Origin: an uncultured Bacteroidota bacterium
GTDB taxonomy: Bacteria > Bacteroidota > Bacteroidia > Chitinophagales > Chitinophagaceae
Assembly (NCBI GenBank): GCA_903824665.1
Contig: CAIJXT010000024.1
Coordinates: 186,001-250,000, forward strand
DNA: 64,000 nucleotides
Direction: 5' to 3'
The notes under the pieces were generated by a model. That model did no database searches. It saw nothing but the letters and a program-made list of their open reading frames with translations, and was not told the DNA's origin. This document shows positions 36,859 through 45,272 of the stretch, one piece after another. Both the position numbers and the translations under genes were made by a program. Every line of letters begins with the position of its first letter. Position 1 is the first letter of the stretch.

Positions 36859-37422
36859 ATGATAAAACTATTTCAGATTCTTTGCACGATAGCAGCTTTG
36901 GCATTGATGTGCAACATCGCTTCTTGTGGTACAGGTACCGGCAGTACAACTTTGGATACAACTGAAGCGGCACCACCTTATTCCATTTCGCAAGACACTA
37001 TTCAGACTGGTGGATACGAAGCAGACAACGATTATGCAATAATGTACATTGTAGTCGTTGATACAGGTGCTCAGTACGCTTCCCTTCAATCTGCGATGTA
37101 CACCTTAAGCCAAAAAACAGGTATGATTGTTGATACCATGAACAGGTATTATAACAAACAAAAAGATAAAATCGTGCTGTCTGAAAACGAAGAGGATGAC
37201 ATGTACCGCGGCGAATATGTTCCGCGCCGCTTCCCTTCGACCACACTTAGTTTGGAGTACTACAGCATCTACAACGACTCATCGACGGACAAAAACATCG
37301 CGCTGGTGGCAGGTCTGTTCGAAAACGCACGGGAAGCCGACTCACTGCTTAGAATTCTGAAACCAAGTGCACCGCATTCGTTTGCTGCTATGGCAAAAGT
37401 ATTTGTCGGGTGCATACATTGA
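36859..37422 (+). CDS. Hypothetical lipoprotein
   Basis: I start at ATG 36859 (MIKLFQILCTIAALALMCNIASC); the longer frame from 36784 overlaps the upstream gene. The signal has two possible lipobox cysteines (ALMC and IASC); the second, followed by GTGTGSTT, looks more natural. The mature part (about 165 residues) contains YAIMYIVVVDTGAQYASLQSAMYTLSQKTGMIVDTMNRYYNKQKDKIVL and a late NIALVAGLFENAREADSLLRILK. That resembles a SPOR-like alternating pattern, but I cannot assign a family. Confidence 0.7.
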   Translation: MIKLFQILCTIAALALMCNIASCGTGTGSTTLDTTEAAPPYSISQDTIQTGGYEADNDYAIMYIVVVDTGAQYASLQSAMYTLSQKTGMIVDTMNRYYNKQKDKIVLSENEEDDMYRGEYVPRRFPSTTLSLEYYSIYNDSSTDKNIALVAGLFENAREADSLLRILKPSAPHSFAAMAKVFVGCIH

Positions 37423-37434
37423 TGTACCAAAATG

Positions 37435-37461
37435 AGTATCCCGGCACTGGGCCGGGATACT
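37435..37461. terminator. Hairpin between convergent lipoprotein and trxA genes
   Basis: An 11-bp perfect stem (AGTATCCCGGC at 37435-37445, GCCGGGATACT at 37451-37461) with loop ACTGG lies in a 75-bp convergent gap. U-tracts are weak on both sides, but its position supports a shared terminator. Confidence 0.6.
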
Positions 37462-37497
37462 TGTAATATACAACGCGATTAAACTTACAAGGTGATA

Positions 37498-37821
37498 CTA
37501 AGCACCGAGCAACTTCGCAATTTTTTTATCAAAAATGTTCTTAGGTGCAAGACCCATTTGTTTGTCTACGACCTGCCCATCTTTTATGAAGAGTACACAT
37601 GGGATGCTTGTTACACCATAGTTGATGCTGAGGTTTGGATTCTCATCCACATTCACTTTACCTACATTTACTTTACCGTCATACTCCTTAGAGAGCGCAT
37701 CGATAGTAGGACCCAAAGCAAGACATGGACCACACCATGGAGCCCAGAAATCTATTACGGAAAGCTTGTCTGCCTTTAATACTTCTGCATCAAAATTTGC
37801 ATCTGTGAATACTGCTGCCAT
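37498..37821 (-). CDS. trxA: Thioredoxin
   Basis: This is a 107-residue classic thioredoxin: IDFWAPWCGPCLALGPTIDALS contains the WCGPC redox site, and TSIPCVLFIKDGQVV holds the cis-proline (SIP) region. There is no signal peptide, so it is a cytoplasmic reductant for ribonucleotide reductase, methionine sulfoxide reductase and peroxiredoxins. It stands as a monocistronic unit with a TAnnTTTG box upstream. Confidence 0.96.
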   Translation of the reverse strand: MAAVFTDANFDAEVLKADKLSVIDFWAPWCGPCLALGPTIDALSKEYDGKVNVGKVNVDENPNLSINYGVTSIPCVLFIKDGQVVDKQMGLAPKNIFDKKIAKLLGA

Positions 37822-37859
37822 TGTTTGTTATATTTAGATTGTTTTTTGAATTCGTAACA

Positions 37860-37867
37860 CAAAGGTA
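37860..37867 (-). promoter_or_regulatory. Candidate -7 element of trxA
   Basis: Minus-strand TACCTTTG matches TAnnTTTG and implies a leader of about 35 nt before the ATG at 37821. Confidence 0.5.
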
Positions 37868-38067
37868 AATCATTAAACAATGGACGGTGAATAGAATAGT
37901 GAAATACCAGTATAACCTATCCACATATTGCCAACATATTTAGTGTTGCATTAACATTTATTACTCCATATCAGCCCTGCCCATGTTTGCTGTACGTAAA
38001 AATGGCACGATTTTTTCATTAGGAAAAGTATGTCCCAAACCGGGCTGCAAAGAACAGGAGGTGTGCT

Positions 38068-38190
38068 ATGGCAGGATGCATGTTATTATTTGCTTTTTCA
38101 ATGTCTTTTGTAATAAACCTTATCGAAAAGTCTATATCGGATGACGAATCGGGCAAGATCGCCGAAACAGACGATAGCAGTGCCCCATAA
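38068..38190 (+). CDS. Possible small ORF with a strong Shine-Dalgarno (40 residues)
   Basis: In the 386-bp gap between trxA and the CAP gene, an ATG at 38068 is preceded by AGGAGG at 38056-38061 (6-nt spacing). It reads MAGCMLLFAFSMSFVINLIE, a hydrophobic stretch, and then an acidic tail (SDDESGKIAETDDSSAP). A single membrane helix is plausible. Strong Shine-Dalgarno sequences are uncommon in Bacteroidota, and no promoter is obvious. It could be chance; the rest of the gap shows nothing else. Confidence 0.25.
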   Translation: MAGCMLLFAFSMSFVINLIEKSISDDESGKIAETDDSSAP

Positions 38191-38207
38191 ACGTCATTCA
38201 GGTACCA

Positions 38208-38840
38208 TCAGTAAAAATCCAGAACAGCGTTGTGGACAAAGGATTTGTGTGGTGCTATAGCAACCCCTACCTTCGAATAGCTACCCAGACAAATTCTGCG
38301 ATGGCCCAGAGACGCAACACCATTGTCGTCGAGCAGGAGTAATAAGATCTCAAGAGCATCATCAGATCCATAGTTACAGCACTCCCCCATAAAGTGTGTG
38401 TTCTTTCTGCATTGTTCATTCTGCCGGGCATGCCCCGTGTACCCTTTCTTTCCAGATGATACAGCATGACACCTTGCGCTTACAACACAGGCCGAATCGG
38501 GATAAAGAACCGGGAGCGACTCCATATCGTTCAGTGTTTTTACCAGCGTTTTGAAGTACAGCTCTGAGCTTGTATCTATAAATGAAGATATTGCAGCGGC
38601 CTGCATCACAACGGTCTCACAAAACAACTTTGGATCCATACGCACCAGATTCAAAATATAGATCACCTTGCGCTCTTCTTCCGACATATACCCAGCGTTG
38701 GCCGCAGTATTACAGACTTTGTATTTGGGATTGGCCCACTTTTTTGAATACGCCAGTAACGGTGATTCATTGCCACCACTGGCCTGTAGAAACAATGGTG
38801 TCGCAAAAAACAATAAAAAAAACAAGACTACTATTTTCAT
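38208..38840 (-). CDS. CAP (SCP/PR-1-like) domain secreted protein
   Basis: The 210-residue protein has a signal peptide (about 1-20). The CAP-like core shows ERKVIYILNLVRMDPKLFCETVV, CVVSARCHAVSSGKKGYTGHARQNEQC, FMGECCNYGSDDALEILLLLLDD and SLGHRRICLGS. These provide the H...E...H residues expected of a CAP cavity. It is cysteine-rich for a bacterial protein (at least eight), suggesting disulfides in the periplasm or outside the cell. The function of bacterial CAP proteins is largely unknown. It lies 108 bp downstream of the S46 peptidase on the same strand. Confidence 0.8.
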   Translation of the reverse strand: MKIVVLFFLLFFATPLFLQASGGNESPLLAYSKKWANPKYKVCNTAANAGYMSEEERKVIYILNLVRMDPKLFCETVVMQAAAISSFIDTSSELYFKTLVKTLNDMESLPVLYPDSACVVSARCHAVSSGKKGYTGHARQNEQCRKNTHFMGECCNYGSDDALEILLLLLDDNGVASLGHRRICLGSYSKVGVAIAPHKSFVHNAVLDFY

Positions 38841-38948
38841 GCTTCAGATTCTTTGTAAGGTGCACGTAGACTTGCAAGGTAAGGACCTTGTGCCGGAAAA
38901 ACCATCGTCAATAGCCTTAACACTCTCGTAGGGCGCCGTTTCAACAGG

Positions 38949-41126
38949 CTATCTCGTTACGATATTCATTTCGTCTATCAACCAACCTGCACCACCGAAT
39001 TTGTCGATAATAAACAAAGTGTAACGGATGTCTACAGAAATATTACGGCATCTGTTCGGATCAAAGTAGTAGTCGCTCATTGTACCCTCATAAGCCCTGT
39101 CAAAATTCGTCCCTATCAATTCTCCTCTAGCATTCAACACGGGGCTACCCGAGTTGCCGCCTGACGTGTGATTGGATGCGGTAAATGCGAGCGGCATGAC
39201 GCCATTTACGCCCCACCGGCCGTAGTCTTTCTTTGTATACAACTCCTTCAGCCTGGCCGGAACCTTAAAAATATCTGAGTTGGGGTCATCAAGTGCTATA
39301 GCCTCTCCGAGCGTTGTCTGAAAGGAATACTTTGCCGGGCCATCAGGATCCAGACCCTTTATCTGCCCATAAGTAAGCCGCAACGTCAGATTAGCATCAG
39401 GGTATAGTTCTTTGTCTTTCCGTTGTACCATCTGAGCTTTCATATACAACCGTTCCAGATAACGCATCCGTGTATTATAGGCATTGAGCGCCGGCAACAA
39501 TCTCTCTTTCCTGGCTTTCATTAAAGCATCATATAACAGGTACACATGGTCTCTCTGAATTTTCACTGTATCGGCAGGCGTCAGGTAGGAGGCCCACTCT
39601 TTCAGCTTGGTGATAGATGTGAGCATAGTGCTCTGGTATACCATATCCGCCAGGACATTGATATCCTGATTATTTGACCTATAGATGGAAACATAGTATT
39701 CAGGTAGTGTACTGGAGCACTTTGTAAAATACAGTGCCATCAGCGATTTAAAGACATCCTTATCCGTTGCTTCATCGAAATTCTTATAAAAACCCTCCTG
39801 TGCTGCCACCAGTTTCATCAAAGTGTCGGTAAATGCCGCACCCGATATTCCTGCACGCGCACAACCCACTATTTTATCTACAAATGCACCCTGCTGAATG
39901 AGTTCTATTCCTAATGCTGCTTCTTTAATGTACTGATCTTCATAAATAGTATTATCCGCTGATCCGGCCAGTGCCTTCATGGCTGGAAGCAGGGTGTCGG
40001 CAAAAGGAAGTGTCTTGTCGGCATCGGCCCACTTCTGAAACGACTTTTCGTAAATTTCTTTTTTACCAGTTGCGTTGTTCAATTTCAGGCCTATCACTTC
40101 TCCCTGCCATTTCTTCCAGCCATTGGCAACTGTTGCCCTTTTCGACGTGTACTTCAAAAACACGTCACGAGAGCCGCCCATGTACTTAGTCCAAACATCC
40201 AGTTTTCGGGTACGGGCTTCAATTGCTATCGGGTCGGCAATATTATAAACATGGCGCAGCGCGAATGACGATATGTATTCGTTAGTGGTTCCCGGGAAGC
40301 CATAAACCATCGTGAAGTCACCCACTTTATACCCTGAAATGTTGATCGGGAAATACTTCGCAGCTTCGTAAGGTTTGTTTGCCGGTGAGTATTCGGCAGG
40401 CTTATTGTCTGCTCCTGCATAAACCCTGAAAATGCTGAAATCTCCTGTATGGCGTGGCCACATCCAGTTCTCCACGTCGCCACCGAAAGCCCCTATACCA
40501 TTGGGGGGAAACCCAACAAATCTGATGTCCTTGTAAGTTTCAGAAATGGCAACCCAAAATTCATTACCCTTAAAAAAGGGCTTGATATTGGCATCCATTC
40601 CGGTATTGGTGGCAATTTCTTTTTCTACCGCTGCTATTCGAGTCTTTATTATGCTATCGCGCTGAGAATCATTTAGCTCATCGGCAACACCATCCAGAAT
40701 TCTGGCCGTTACATTTTCTATCTTCCTGATGAAAGTCACCATAAGGCCTTTACAAGGAAGTTCTTCCTGCAGGTTTTTAGCCCAATATCCGTTAGCGAAG
40801 TAGTCTTTTTCTGTGGTACTCAATGCCTGTGCACTCCCATATCCGCAATGGTGATTGGTGAGTACAAGCCCTTTGGGCGATATCACTTCTCCGGTACAAC
40901 CCTTTCCGAAAAGTACAATCGCATTGTTAAGACCGGTACCATTGGTGTTGTATATTCCATCGATTGCGATTTGCAATCCCAATTCTTTCATATCCTTTTC
41001 CTGATTTTTCAGTTTTGGCGGCAACCACATACCCTCCTTTCCAATTGCAGCACTACTGAAACCAACTACAGATAAAAACAATAAACTTTTGGTTACAAAC
41101 GAACGCCAAACACGCTTTTGTGTCAT
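38949..41126 (-). CDS. S46 family dipeptidyl peptidase, DPP11-like (Asp/Glu-specific)
   Basis: The 725-residue periplasmic serine peptidase has a signal peptide (about 1-29) and then KEGMWLPPKLKNQ, typical of S46. The catalytic His is in LVLTNHHCGYGS and the Ser in TSGGNSGSPVLN. Eighteen residues after that Ser is an Arg (in TNFDRAYEGTMSD). In P. gingivalis DPP11 the corresponding Ser655/Arg673 pair gives acidic P1 specificity, whereas DPP7 has Gly there. It probably removes Asp/Glu-ended dipeptides during peptide-based nutrition. It is divergent from the type B cargo at 41230. Confidence 0.92.
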   Translation of the reverse strand: MTQKRVWRSFVTKSLLFLSVVGFSSAAIGKEGMWLPPKLKNQEKDMKELGLQIAIDGIYNTNGTGLNNAIVLFGKGCTGEVISPKGLVLTNHHCGYGSAQALSTTEKDYFANGYWAKNLQEELPCKGLMVTFIRKIENVTARILDGVADELNDSQRDSIIKTRIAAVEKEIATNTGMDANIKPFFKGNEFWVAISETYKDIRFVGFPPNGIGAFGGDVENWMWPRHTGDFSIFRVYAGADNKPAEYSPANKPYEAAKYFPINISGYKVGDFTMVYGFPGTTNEYISSFALRHVYNIADPIAIEARTRKLDVWTKYMGGSRDVFLKYTSKRATVANGWKKWQGEVIGLKLNNATGKKEIYEKSFQKWADADKTLPFADTLLPAMKALAGSADNTIYEDQYIKEAALGIELIQQGAFVDKIVGCARAGISGAAFTDTLMKLVAAQEGFYKNFDEATDKDVFKSLMALYFTKCSSTLPEYYVSIYRSNNQDINVLADMVYQSTMLTSITKLKEWASYLTPADTVKIQRDHVYLLYDALMKARKERLLPALNAYNTRMRYLERLYMKAQMVQRKDKELYPDANLTLRLTYGQIKGLDPDGPAKYSFQTTLGEAIALDDPNSDIFKVPARLKELYTKKDYGRWGVNGVMPLAFTASNHTSGGNSGSPVLNARGELIGTNFDRAYEGTMSDYYFDPNRCRNISVDIRYTLFIIDKFGGAGWLIDEMNIVTR

Positions 41127-41229
41127 ATATTTTTTTTGATTTGCGGAAATAAATATACACCTTTGCTGTTAATCTTTTCCGTTAATTCCTTATATTAGCG
41201 GAATATTAGAACTATATCTTAACCGGCTT

Positions 41230-43266
41230 ATGAAAAAATGCTTGCTACTCATAGCGATATTGATAGTATCGCAGGCTAATTCCCTGATTGCACAAACGCT
41301 GTTCACTGCACCAGATACGGTTTGTGTCAATCAGCCTGTAAAACTGTCCAGCAATATTTTTAATGCAAAATCCTACTATTGGGGTTTCTGTTCCGGTTAT
41401 CTTTTCAACACTCCGGTTGGCTCCAATATGGGTGACAATTTCGACTTTTCTATACCAACTTGTGTTGATATCGCTTATGACAGTGGTAGCTACTATGGAT
41501 TTGTTCTGAACTCAAAAACAACTGAACTGTTGCGCCTAAACTACGGTAACAGCCTCAACAACGTACCTACAGTTACCAACTTTGGGAATCTAACGCTCGG
41601 TTTGCCAGAAAACCCTACAACGCTGTATCTGTTGCGTGACACATTCTCGCACAAATGGTTTCTGTATGTTGCCGGTGGTTTCACAAACGCAACATCAGAA
41701 CTGGCGCGTATAGATTTCGGGCCTCGACTCAGCAACCCCAAACCGAATATCGCAAACTTTGGCAACCCCGGCAATCTGCTCAACCACCCCAAAGGTTTGT
41801 TTGTAGCGCAGGATGCAAGCCATAATTGGTTTGGATACATAGTAAACTACAACTCCAGTCAGCTCATTCAGCTCGATTTTTCGTTTAATCCGTCTATTAC
41901 ACCATTGGCTACCGATTTCGGGAACCCAGGGGGCGCCCTTAACTTCCCCTCTGATCTGGGTGCTATATACGACAACGGCAATTGGCATCTGTTTGTAACA
42001 AACTATGGCAACAGTACACTTTCCCGCATCGATCTGGGTACAACGCTCGATACACTGACTCCAGTAGGTACCAACCTTGGTGACTTCCTCTTCAGGATAC
42101 TAAAGCCATCGTCTTTGTCGCTCGTACGTGACTGTAACAACATTCATATTTACATTACAGATAGTACTACCAGCCAGCTAGTTGAAGTGCGCATGCCTGA
42201 AGCGATTGGCCCATACCTCGGTATCAGCTACAGCGTCGTTGGTGGCATGAATTTCCCAACCAGTATTTCCAGTGTTCTGCGTGACCACGACACTGTTTAT
42301 GCGTTCATCACCAACGCTCAGGATAGTACGCTTACCAAAATCACATTCGATCAGTGTACCAGTTCTACTATCCCTTCTTTTACAGACGTGGCACCTCCGG
42401 TATACTCGTATAGTACTCCGGGCAAGTATAATGTATACTTTGTGGTAGACGAAGGTCTGCCTACAGTTCAGGTAGATTGCTACGAAATCACAGTGCTTCC
42501 ACCACCTACACTTTACCGGAACAATGATACAAGTATTTGCCAGGGAGATACATTGCGCCTCTATACGGTTTCTACGCTGGCTGATTCCATTCGCTGGTCA
42601 GCTGGGCATAACATAGACACAAACAATGTATTCTTCGATTCTGTACGGGTCTATCCAAACTATTCCACAACATACAACTATACATTGTACTACCCTTTTG
42701 GTTGTATTGTTGATACCTCCATCAAGATAAATGTGATTAAAGTAAATGCTGATGCTGGTCCGGACAGGTACATTCATGATGGTGCAATATCTGTTGTCGG
42801 CGGACCATATACATCACAGGGATTGTTTACCTATCAGTGGGAGCCATTCCAGTTTATGAGTGACAGTACAGTACCCAATCCATATGTTAATCCTCCTTAC
42901 GATTTCACCTACTACCTCACCGTAACAGAGCAAGGCGAAGGGTTTCAATGTAAGAGCAAAGACACCGTTACTGTACGGGTGAGTTGCGGCGACTTCAATA
43001 TCCCTAATGCATTCGTTCCAACAAGTCCTTACCCGGGCAGCAACAGGTTCGGAATACTGAATAACTCAATCGCCAGGCTGAACTACTTCCGCATATACAA
43101 TCGTTATGGTCAGTTAGTGTTCGAAACCACAGACCCTACTCAGAAATGGGACGGATTGTTTAATGGCGTGCTTGCCGAGGAAGGTGTTTATGCCTGGGTT
43201 GCCGACGCTTTCTGCGCTAGCGGAAAGCAGATCAAAAAATCGGGCAATGTGACACTATTCCGATGA
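41230..43266 (+). CDS. T9SS type B cargo: beta-propeller-like repeats, PKD-like domains, gliding-motility-associated C-terminal domain
   Basis: The 678-residue secreted protein has a signal peptide (about 1-21, ending LIAQ). Five or so repeats of roughly 50-55 residues (pattern NFGNxxxxLxxPxxLxxxxDxxxWxxxVxNxxxxxLxRxDFG, about 70-370) suggest a six-bladed propeller of NHL type. Two PKD/Ig-like segments follow (about 390-590). The C-terminus (NAFVPTSPYPGSNRFGILNN...YFRIYNRYGQLVFETTD...KKSGNVTLFR) is a type B sorting domain. No porP/sprF gene is adjacent, so it may rely on a PorP elsewhere. Ligands are unknown. Confidence 0.9.
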   Translation: MKKCLLLIAILIVSQANSLIAQTLFTAPDTVCVNQPVKLSSNIFNAKSYYWGFCSGYLFNTPVGSNMGDNFDFSIPTCVDIAYDSGSYYGFVLNSKTTELLRLNYGNSLNNVPTVTNFGNLTLGLPENPTTLYLLRDTFSHKWFLYVAGGFTNATSELARIDFGPRLSNPKPNIANFGNPGNLLNHPKGLFVAQDASHNWFGYIVNYNSSQLIQLDFSFNPSITPLATDFGNPGGALNFPSDLGAIYDNGNWHLFVTNYGNSTLSRIDLGTTLDTLTPVGTNLGDFLFRILKPSSLSLVRDCNNIHIYITDSTTSQLVEVRMPEAIGPYLGISYSVVGGMNFPTSISSVLRDHDTVYAFITNAQDSTLTKITFDQCTSSTIPSFTDVAPPVYSYSTPGKYNVYFVVDEGLPTVQVDCYEITVLPPPTLYRNNDTSICQGDTLRLYTVSTLADSIRWSAGHNIDTNNVFFDSVRVYPNYSTTYNYTLYYPFGCIVDTSIKINVIKVNADAGPDRYIHDGAISVVGGPYTSQGLFTYQWEPFQFMSDSTVPNPYVNPPYDFTYYLTVTEQGEGFQCKSKDTVTVRVSCGDFNIPNAFVPTSPYPGSNRFGILNNSIARLNYFRIYNRYGQLVFETTDPTQKWDGLFNGVLAEEGVYAWVADAFCASGKQIKKSGNVTLFR

Positions 43267-43310
43267 TGAACGGAGTGATACTGATCATTTTTTGTGAAAA
43301 CTCTTATTGT

Positions 43311-43336
43311 AATAATGGGCTGCAAAGCCCATTATT
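43311..43336 (+). terminator. Intrinsic terminator after the type B cargo gene
   Basis: The stem AATAATGGGCT (43311-43321) with AGCCCATTATT (43326-43336) has a GCAA tetraloop and is followed by TTCATAAT. It lies 45 bp after the cargo stop and 22 bp before the next start. Confidence 0.75.
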
Positions 43337-43358
43337 TTCATAATAAAAACAACAACAA

Positions 43359-43655
43359 GTGGCCGCATTTTTCTTTCAACTCGAACTTCCGGAAATAACG
43401 GACAGTATCGTTGCAACAATACCTGCGCATCGTTTGCTGATCAACAAGCTATTTTCTGAGGGAAGAATTCTCTCCTACAGTGTGTCGTCAAGCCGCAATA
43501 TGGTATGGTGTGTTATCAATGCAGAGGACGAACAGGAAGCGATGGAACTGGTACTTACATTCCCCTTGTTTCACCACTTTATCGACGTCACCTGCCACCC
43601 GTTACTCTTTCATAATACACTGCCTACTACTATGCCAGGCATGTCGCTTAACTGA
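43359..43655 (+). CDS. Small dimeric alpha/beta-barrel-like protein (muconolactone isomerase/YciI-like)
   Basis: This 98-residue protein uses a GTG start at 43359. The pattern FFFQLELP...IPAHRLLINKLFSEGRILSYSVSSSRNMVWCVINAEDEQEAMELVLTFPLFHHFIDVTCHPLLFHN has the beta-alpha-beta rhythm and the L..EGR....V....NM.W.V.....EQEAM..V..FPL..F signature of muconolactone-isomerase-like/YciI ferredoxin-fold proteins. There is no catabolic gene cluster nearby. The function is unknown. Confidence 0.65.
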   Translation: MAAFFFQLELPEITDSIVATIPAHRLLINKLFSEGRILSYSVSSSRNMVWCVINAEDEQEAMELVLTFPLFHHFIDVTCHPLLFHNTLPTTMPGMSLN

Positions 43656-43975
43656 CTCCAAAATTCACCTTCCTTTTCGCCTGAATGGTACCATATACCA
43701 CAGTAGCGCAGCCACTTCCTTTGCCTGCAGAACAAGCTACGCCCAAAAAAAGGTATCTATGTTTTGCTACCGATCAAATACGTTCTTATACAACACCTTT
43801 CACCACTCTGCCTGAGCTCGTAATGGACACCCTTTCGTCTGTCTGATGGGGTATTTTATTTGAAAAATGATGATCAAAACCATTTGAAAACCGAAACATA
43901 GTATGATAAAGGTCAGCCAATAGAACAATTAAAGACCGAACTTTGCAAAGCAAACATTCAAAAAAGAAAGAACCA
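43656..43975. other. 320-bp non-coding gap before ahpC
   Basis: I see no convincing gene. Overlapping frames on both strands (43480-43815 plus, 43786-44166 minus) are shadows or random. The sequence GAACTTTGCAAAGC just before ahpC (about 43939-43952) is a weak dyad resembling a degenerate -7 box, but no clear OxyR-type site stands out. Confidence 0.5.
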
Positions 43976-44533
43976 ATGGCAAACAATTTTGTAACAGTAG
44001 GCATGGATTTTCCGCAGTTTGACAAGAAATCTGTAGTCTCAATTGAGAAAGGCAAAGAGTTCAGAGAGATCAGCAACAAAGACATAGAAGGGAAATGGGC
44101 GGTAATGTTCTGGTGGCCCAAAGACTTCACATTCGTATGTCCAACCGAAATCGCTGAATTCAACAAAAACTATTCGAATTTCACTGACCGTGAAACGGTA
44201 TTGCTGGGTGCATCTACAGACAACGAGTATGTGCACCATGCCTGGCGGATGTCGCATAATGATCTACGCGATTTGCGTTTCCCTATGATAGCTGACACCT
44301 CGAAAAGTCTGGCTGAAGAACTTGGCATTTTGTCAGCAGACGAAAAAGTGGCGTACCGCGCTACCTACATAATAGATCCGGGTGGAATCGTTCGTTGGGT
44401 ATGCATTAACGATCTCAGCGTAGGTCGCAATGTGTCGGAAGTGCTACGAGTGCTTGATGCGCTGCAGACAGACGAACTATGCCCATGCAACTGGACAAAA
44501 GGCGAAGAAACGCTCAACCCAGCGGTGGGCTAG
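43976..44533 (+). CDS. ahpC: Peroxiredoxin, AhpC type
   Basis: The ATG at 43976 (MANNFVTVGMDFPQF) gives a 185-residue protein. The peroxidatic Cys55 is in DFTFVCPTEIAEF and the resolving cysteines near residues 173-175 are in DELCPCNW, similar to the three-cysteine arrangement of mycobacterial AhpC that is reduced by AhpD. An AhpD-like gene follows at 44671 and there is no ahpF, which fits an AhpC/AhpD system reducing organic and hydrogen peroxides. Confidence 0.9.
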   Translation: MANNFVTVGMDFPQFDKKSVVSIEKGKEFREISNKDIEGKWAVMFWWPKDFTFVCPTEIAEFNKNYSNFTDRETVLLGASTDNEYVHHAWRMSHNDLRDLRFPMIADTSKSLAEELGILSADEKVAYRATYIIDPGGIVRWVCINDLSVGRNVSEVLRVLDALQTDELCPCNWTKGEETLNPAVG

Positions 44534-44618
44534 ACCCAAACAGACGTGCGGCAGCTTTTATCAGCTTTGGCTCCATTTCAAAATCTACAATACCAGCACC
44601 CCAATTTTCAAACGTTTT

Positions 44619-44654
44619 CAATACGCATTGCTACACCGATGGCAATGCGTATTG
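44619..44654 (+). other. Perfect 13-bp inverted repeat between ahpC and the ahpD-like gene
   Basis: CAATACGCATTGC (44619-44631) pairs fully with GCAATGCGTATTG (44642-44654) across a 10-nt loop. There is no T-run, so it is not a canonical terminator. It ends 16 bp before the next ATG and could be an mRNA stability hairpin or an operator. Confidence 0.6.
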
Positions 44655-44670
44655 ATGTAAATAGAACAAG

Positions 44671-45261
44671 ATGAACACACCCAAAACAAATGAAACGCTT
44701 CAGAACCTGTTTCTGGAACTTGGTATAGATGCTGACCATACCAGCAAAAGTCTCAACACTCTGGCAACAGCAAACAACCGCTACATACGCGACCTGAAGC
44801 TCAACGTAACTACAGTACTGTCCAGTGCCAACCTATCCCGCAAGGAAGCATATTTACTGGCTCTCTCCGTTGCTGTAAACGAACAAAACAACACCCTTAT
44901 CGATGCGTTTGAAGCATTGGCTGTGCGCGAAGGTGCAACTGCTGATGAACTGGCCGAAACTCATGGCTGTGCATCACTGATGAGTGTAAACAACGTATTC
45001 TACCGCTTCAAGCATTATATGCACACTACAGAATTCTACAACCATCAACCTGCAGGATTACGGATGAGTCTTATGATGAACGTAACAATGGGCAAACCAC
45101 TGTTTGAACTGATGAGCCTCGTCATTTCGGCAGTGAATGGCTGCGAAAGATGCTGTATTGCACACGAGCATTCCGTAAAGGAACTTGGTACAGGTGAGCC
45201 GCGCATATTTGACGCTATACGTCTGGGTGCGGTCATCAAGGGATTGTGTACCGTAATTTGA
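44671..45261 (+). CDS. ahpD: AhpD-like alkylhydroperoxidase (carboxymuconolactone decarboxylase family)
   Basis: The 196-residue, all-helical protein carries VISAVNGCERCCIAHEHSVKELG, the CxxC-(x3)-H redox site of AhpD, and repeats the family helix pattern earlier (NLSRKEAYLLALSVAVNEQNNTLIDAFEALA). In mycobacteria AhpD passes electrons from lipoylated dehydrogenase subunits to AhpC. Placement 137 bp after an AhpC-type peroxiredoxin supports the same role here. The gene symbol is by family and context. Confidence 0.88.
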   Translation: MNTPKTNETLQNLFLELGIDADHTSKSLNTLATANNRYIRDLKLNVTTVLSSANLSRKEAYLLALSVAVNEQNNTLIDAFEALAVREGATADELAETHGCASLMSVNNVFYRFKHYMHTTEFYNHQPAGLRMSLMMNVTMGKPLFELMSLVISAVNGCERCCIAHEHSVKELGTGEPRIFDAIRLGAVIKGLCTVI

Positions 45262-45272
45262 CCTTCAGACGC

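Noticed and set aside
43480..43815. 111-residue frame overlapping the small barrel-like gene
   Set aside because: Out-of-frame shadow of 43359-43655 with no homology pattern.
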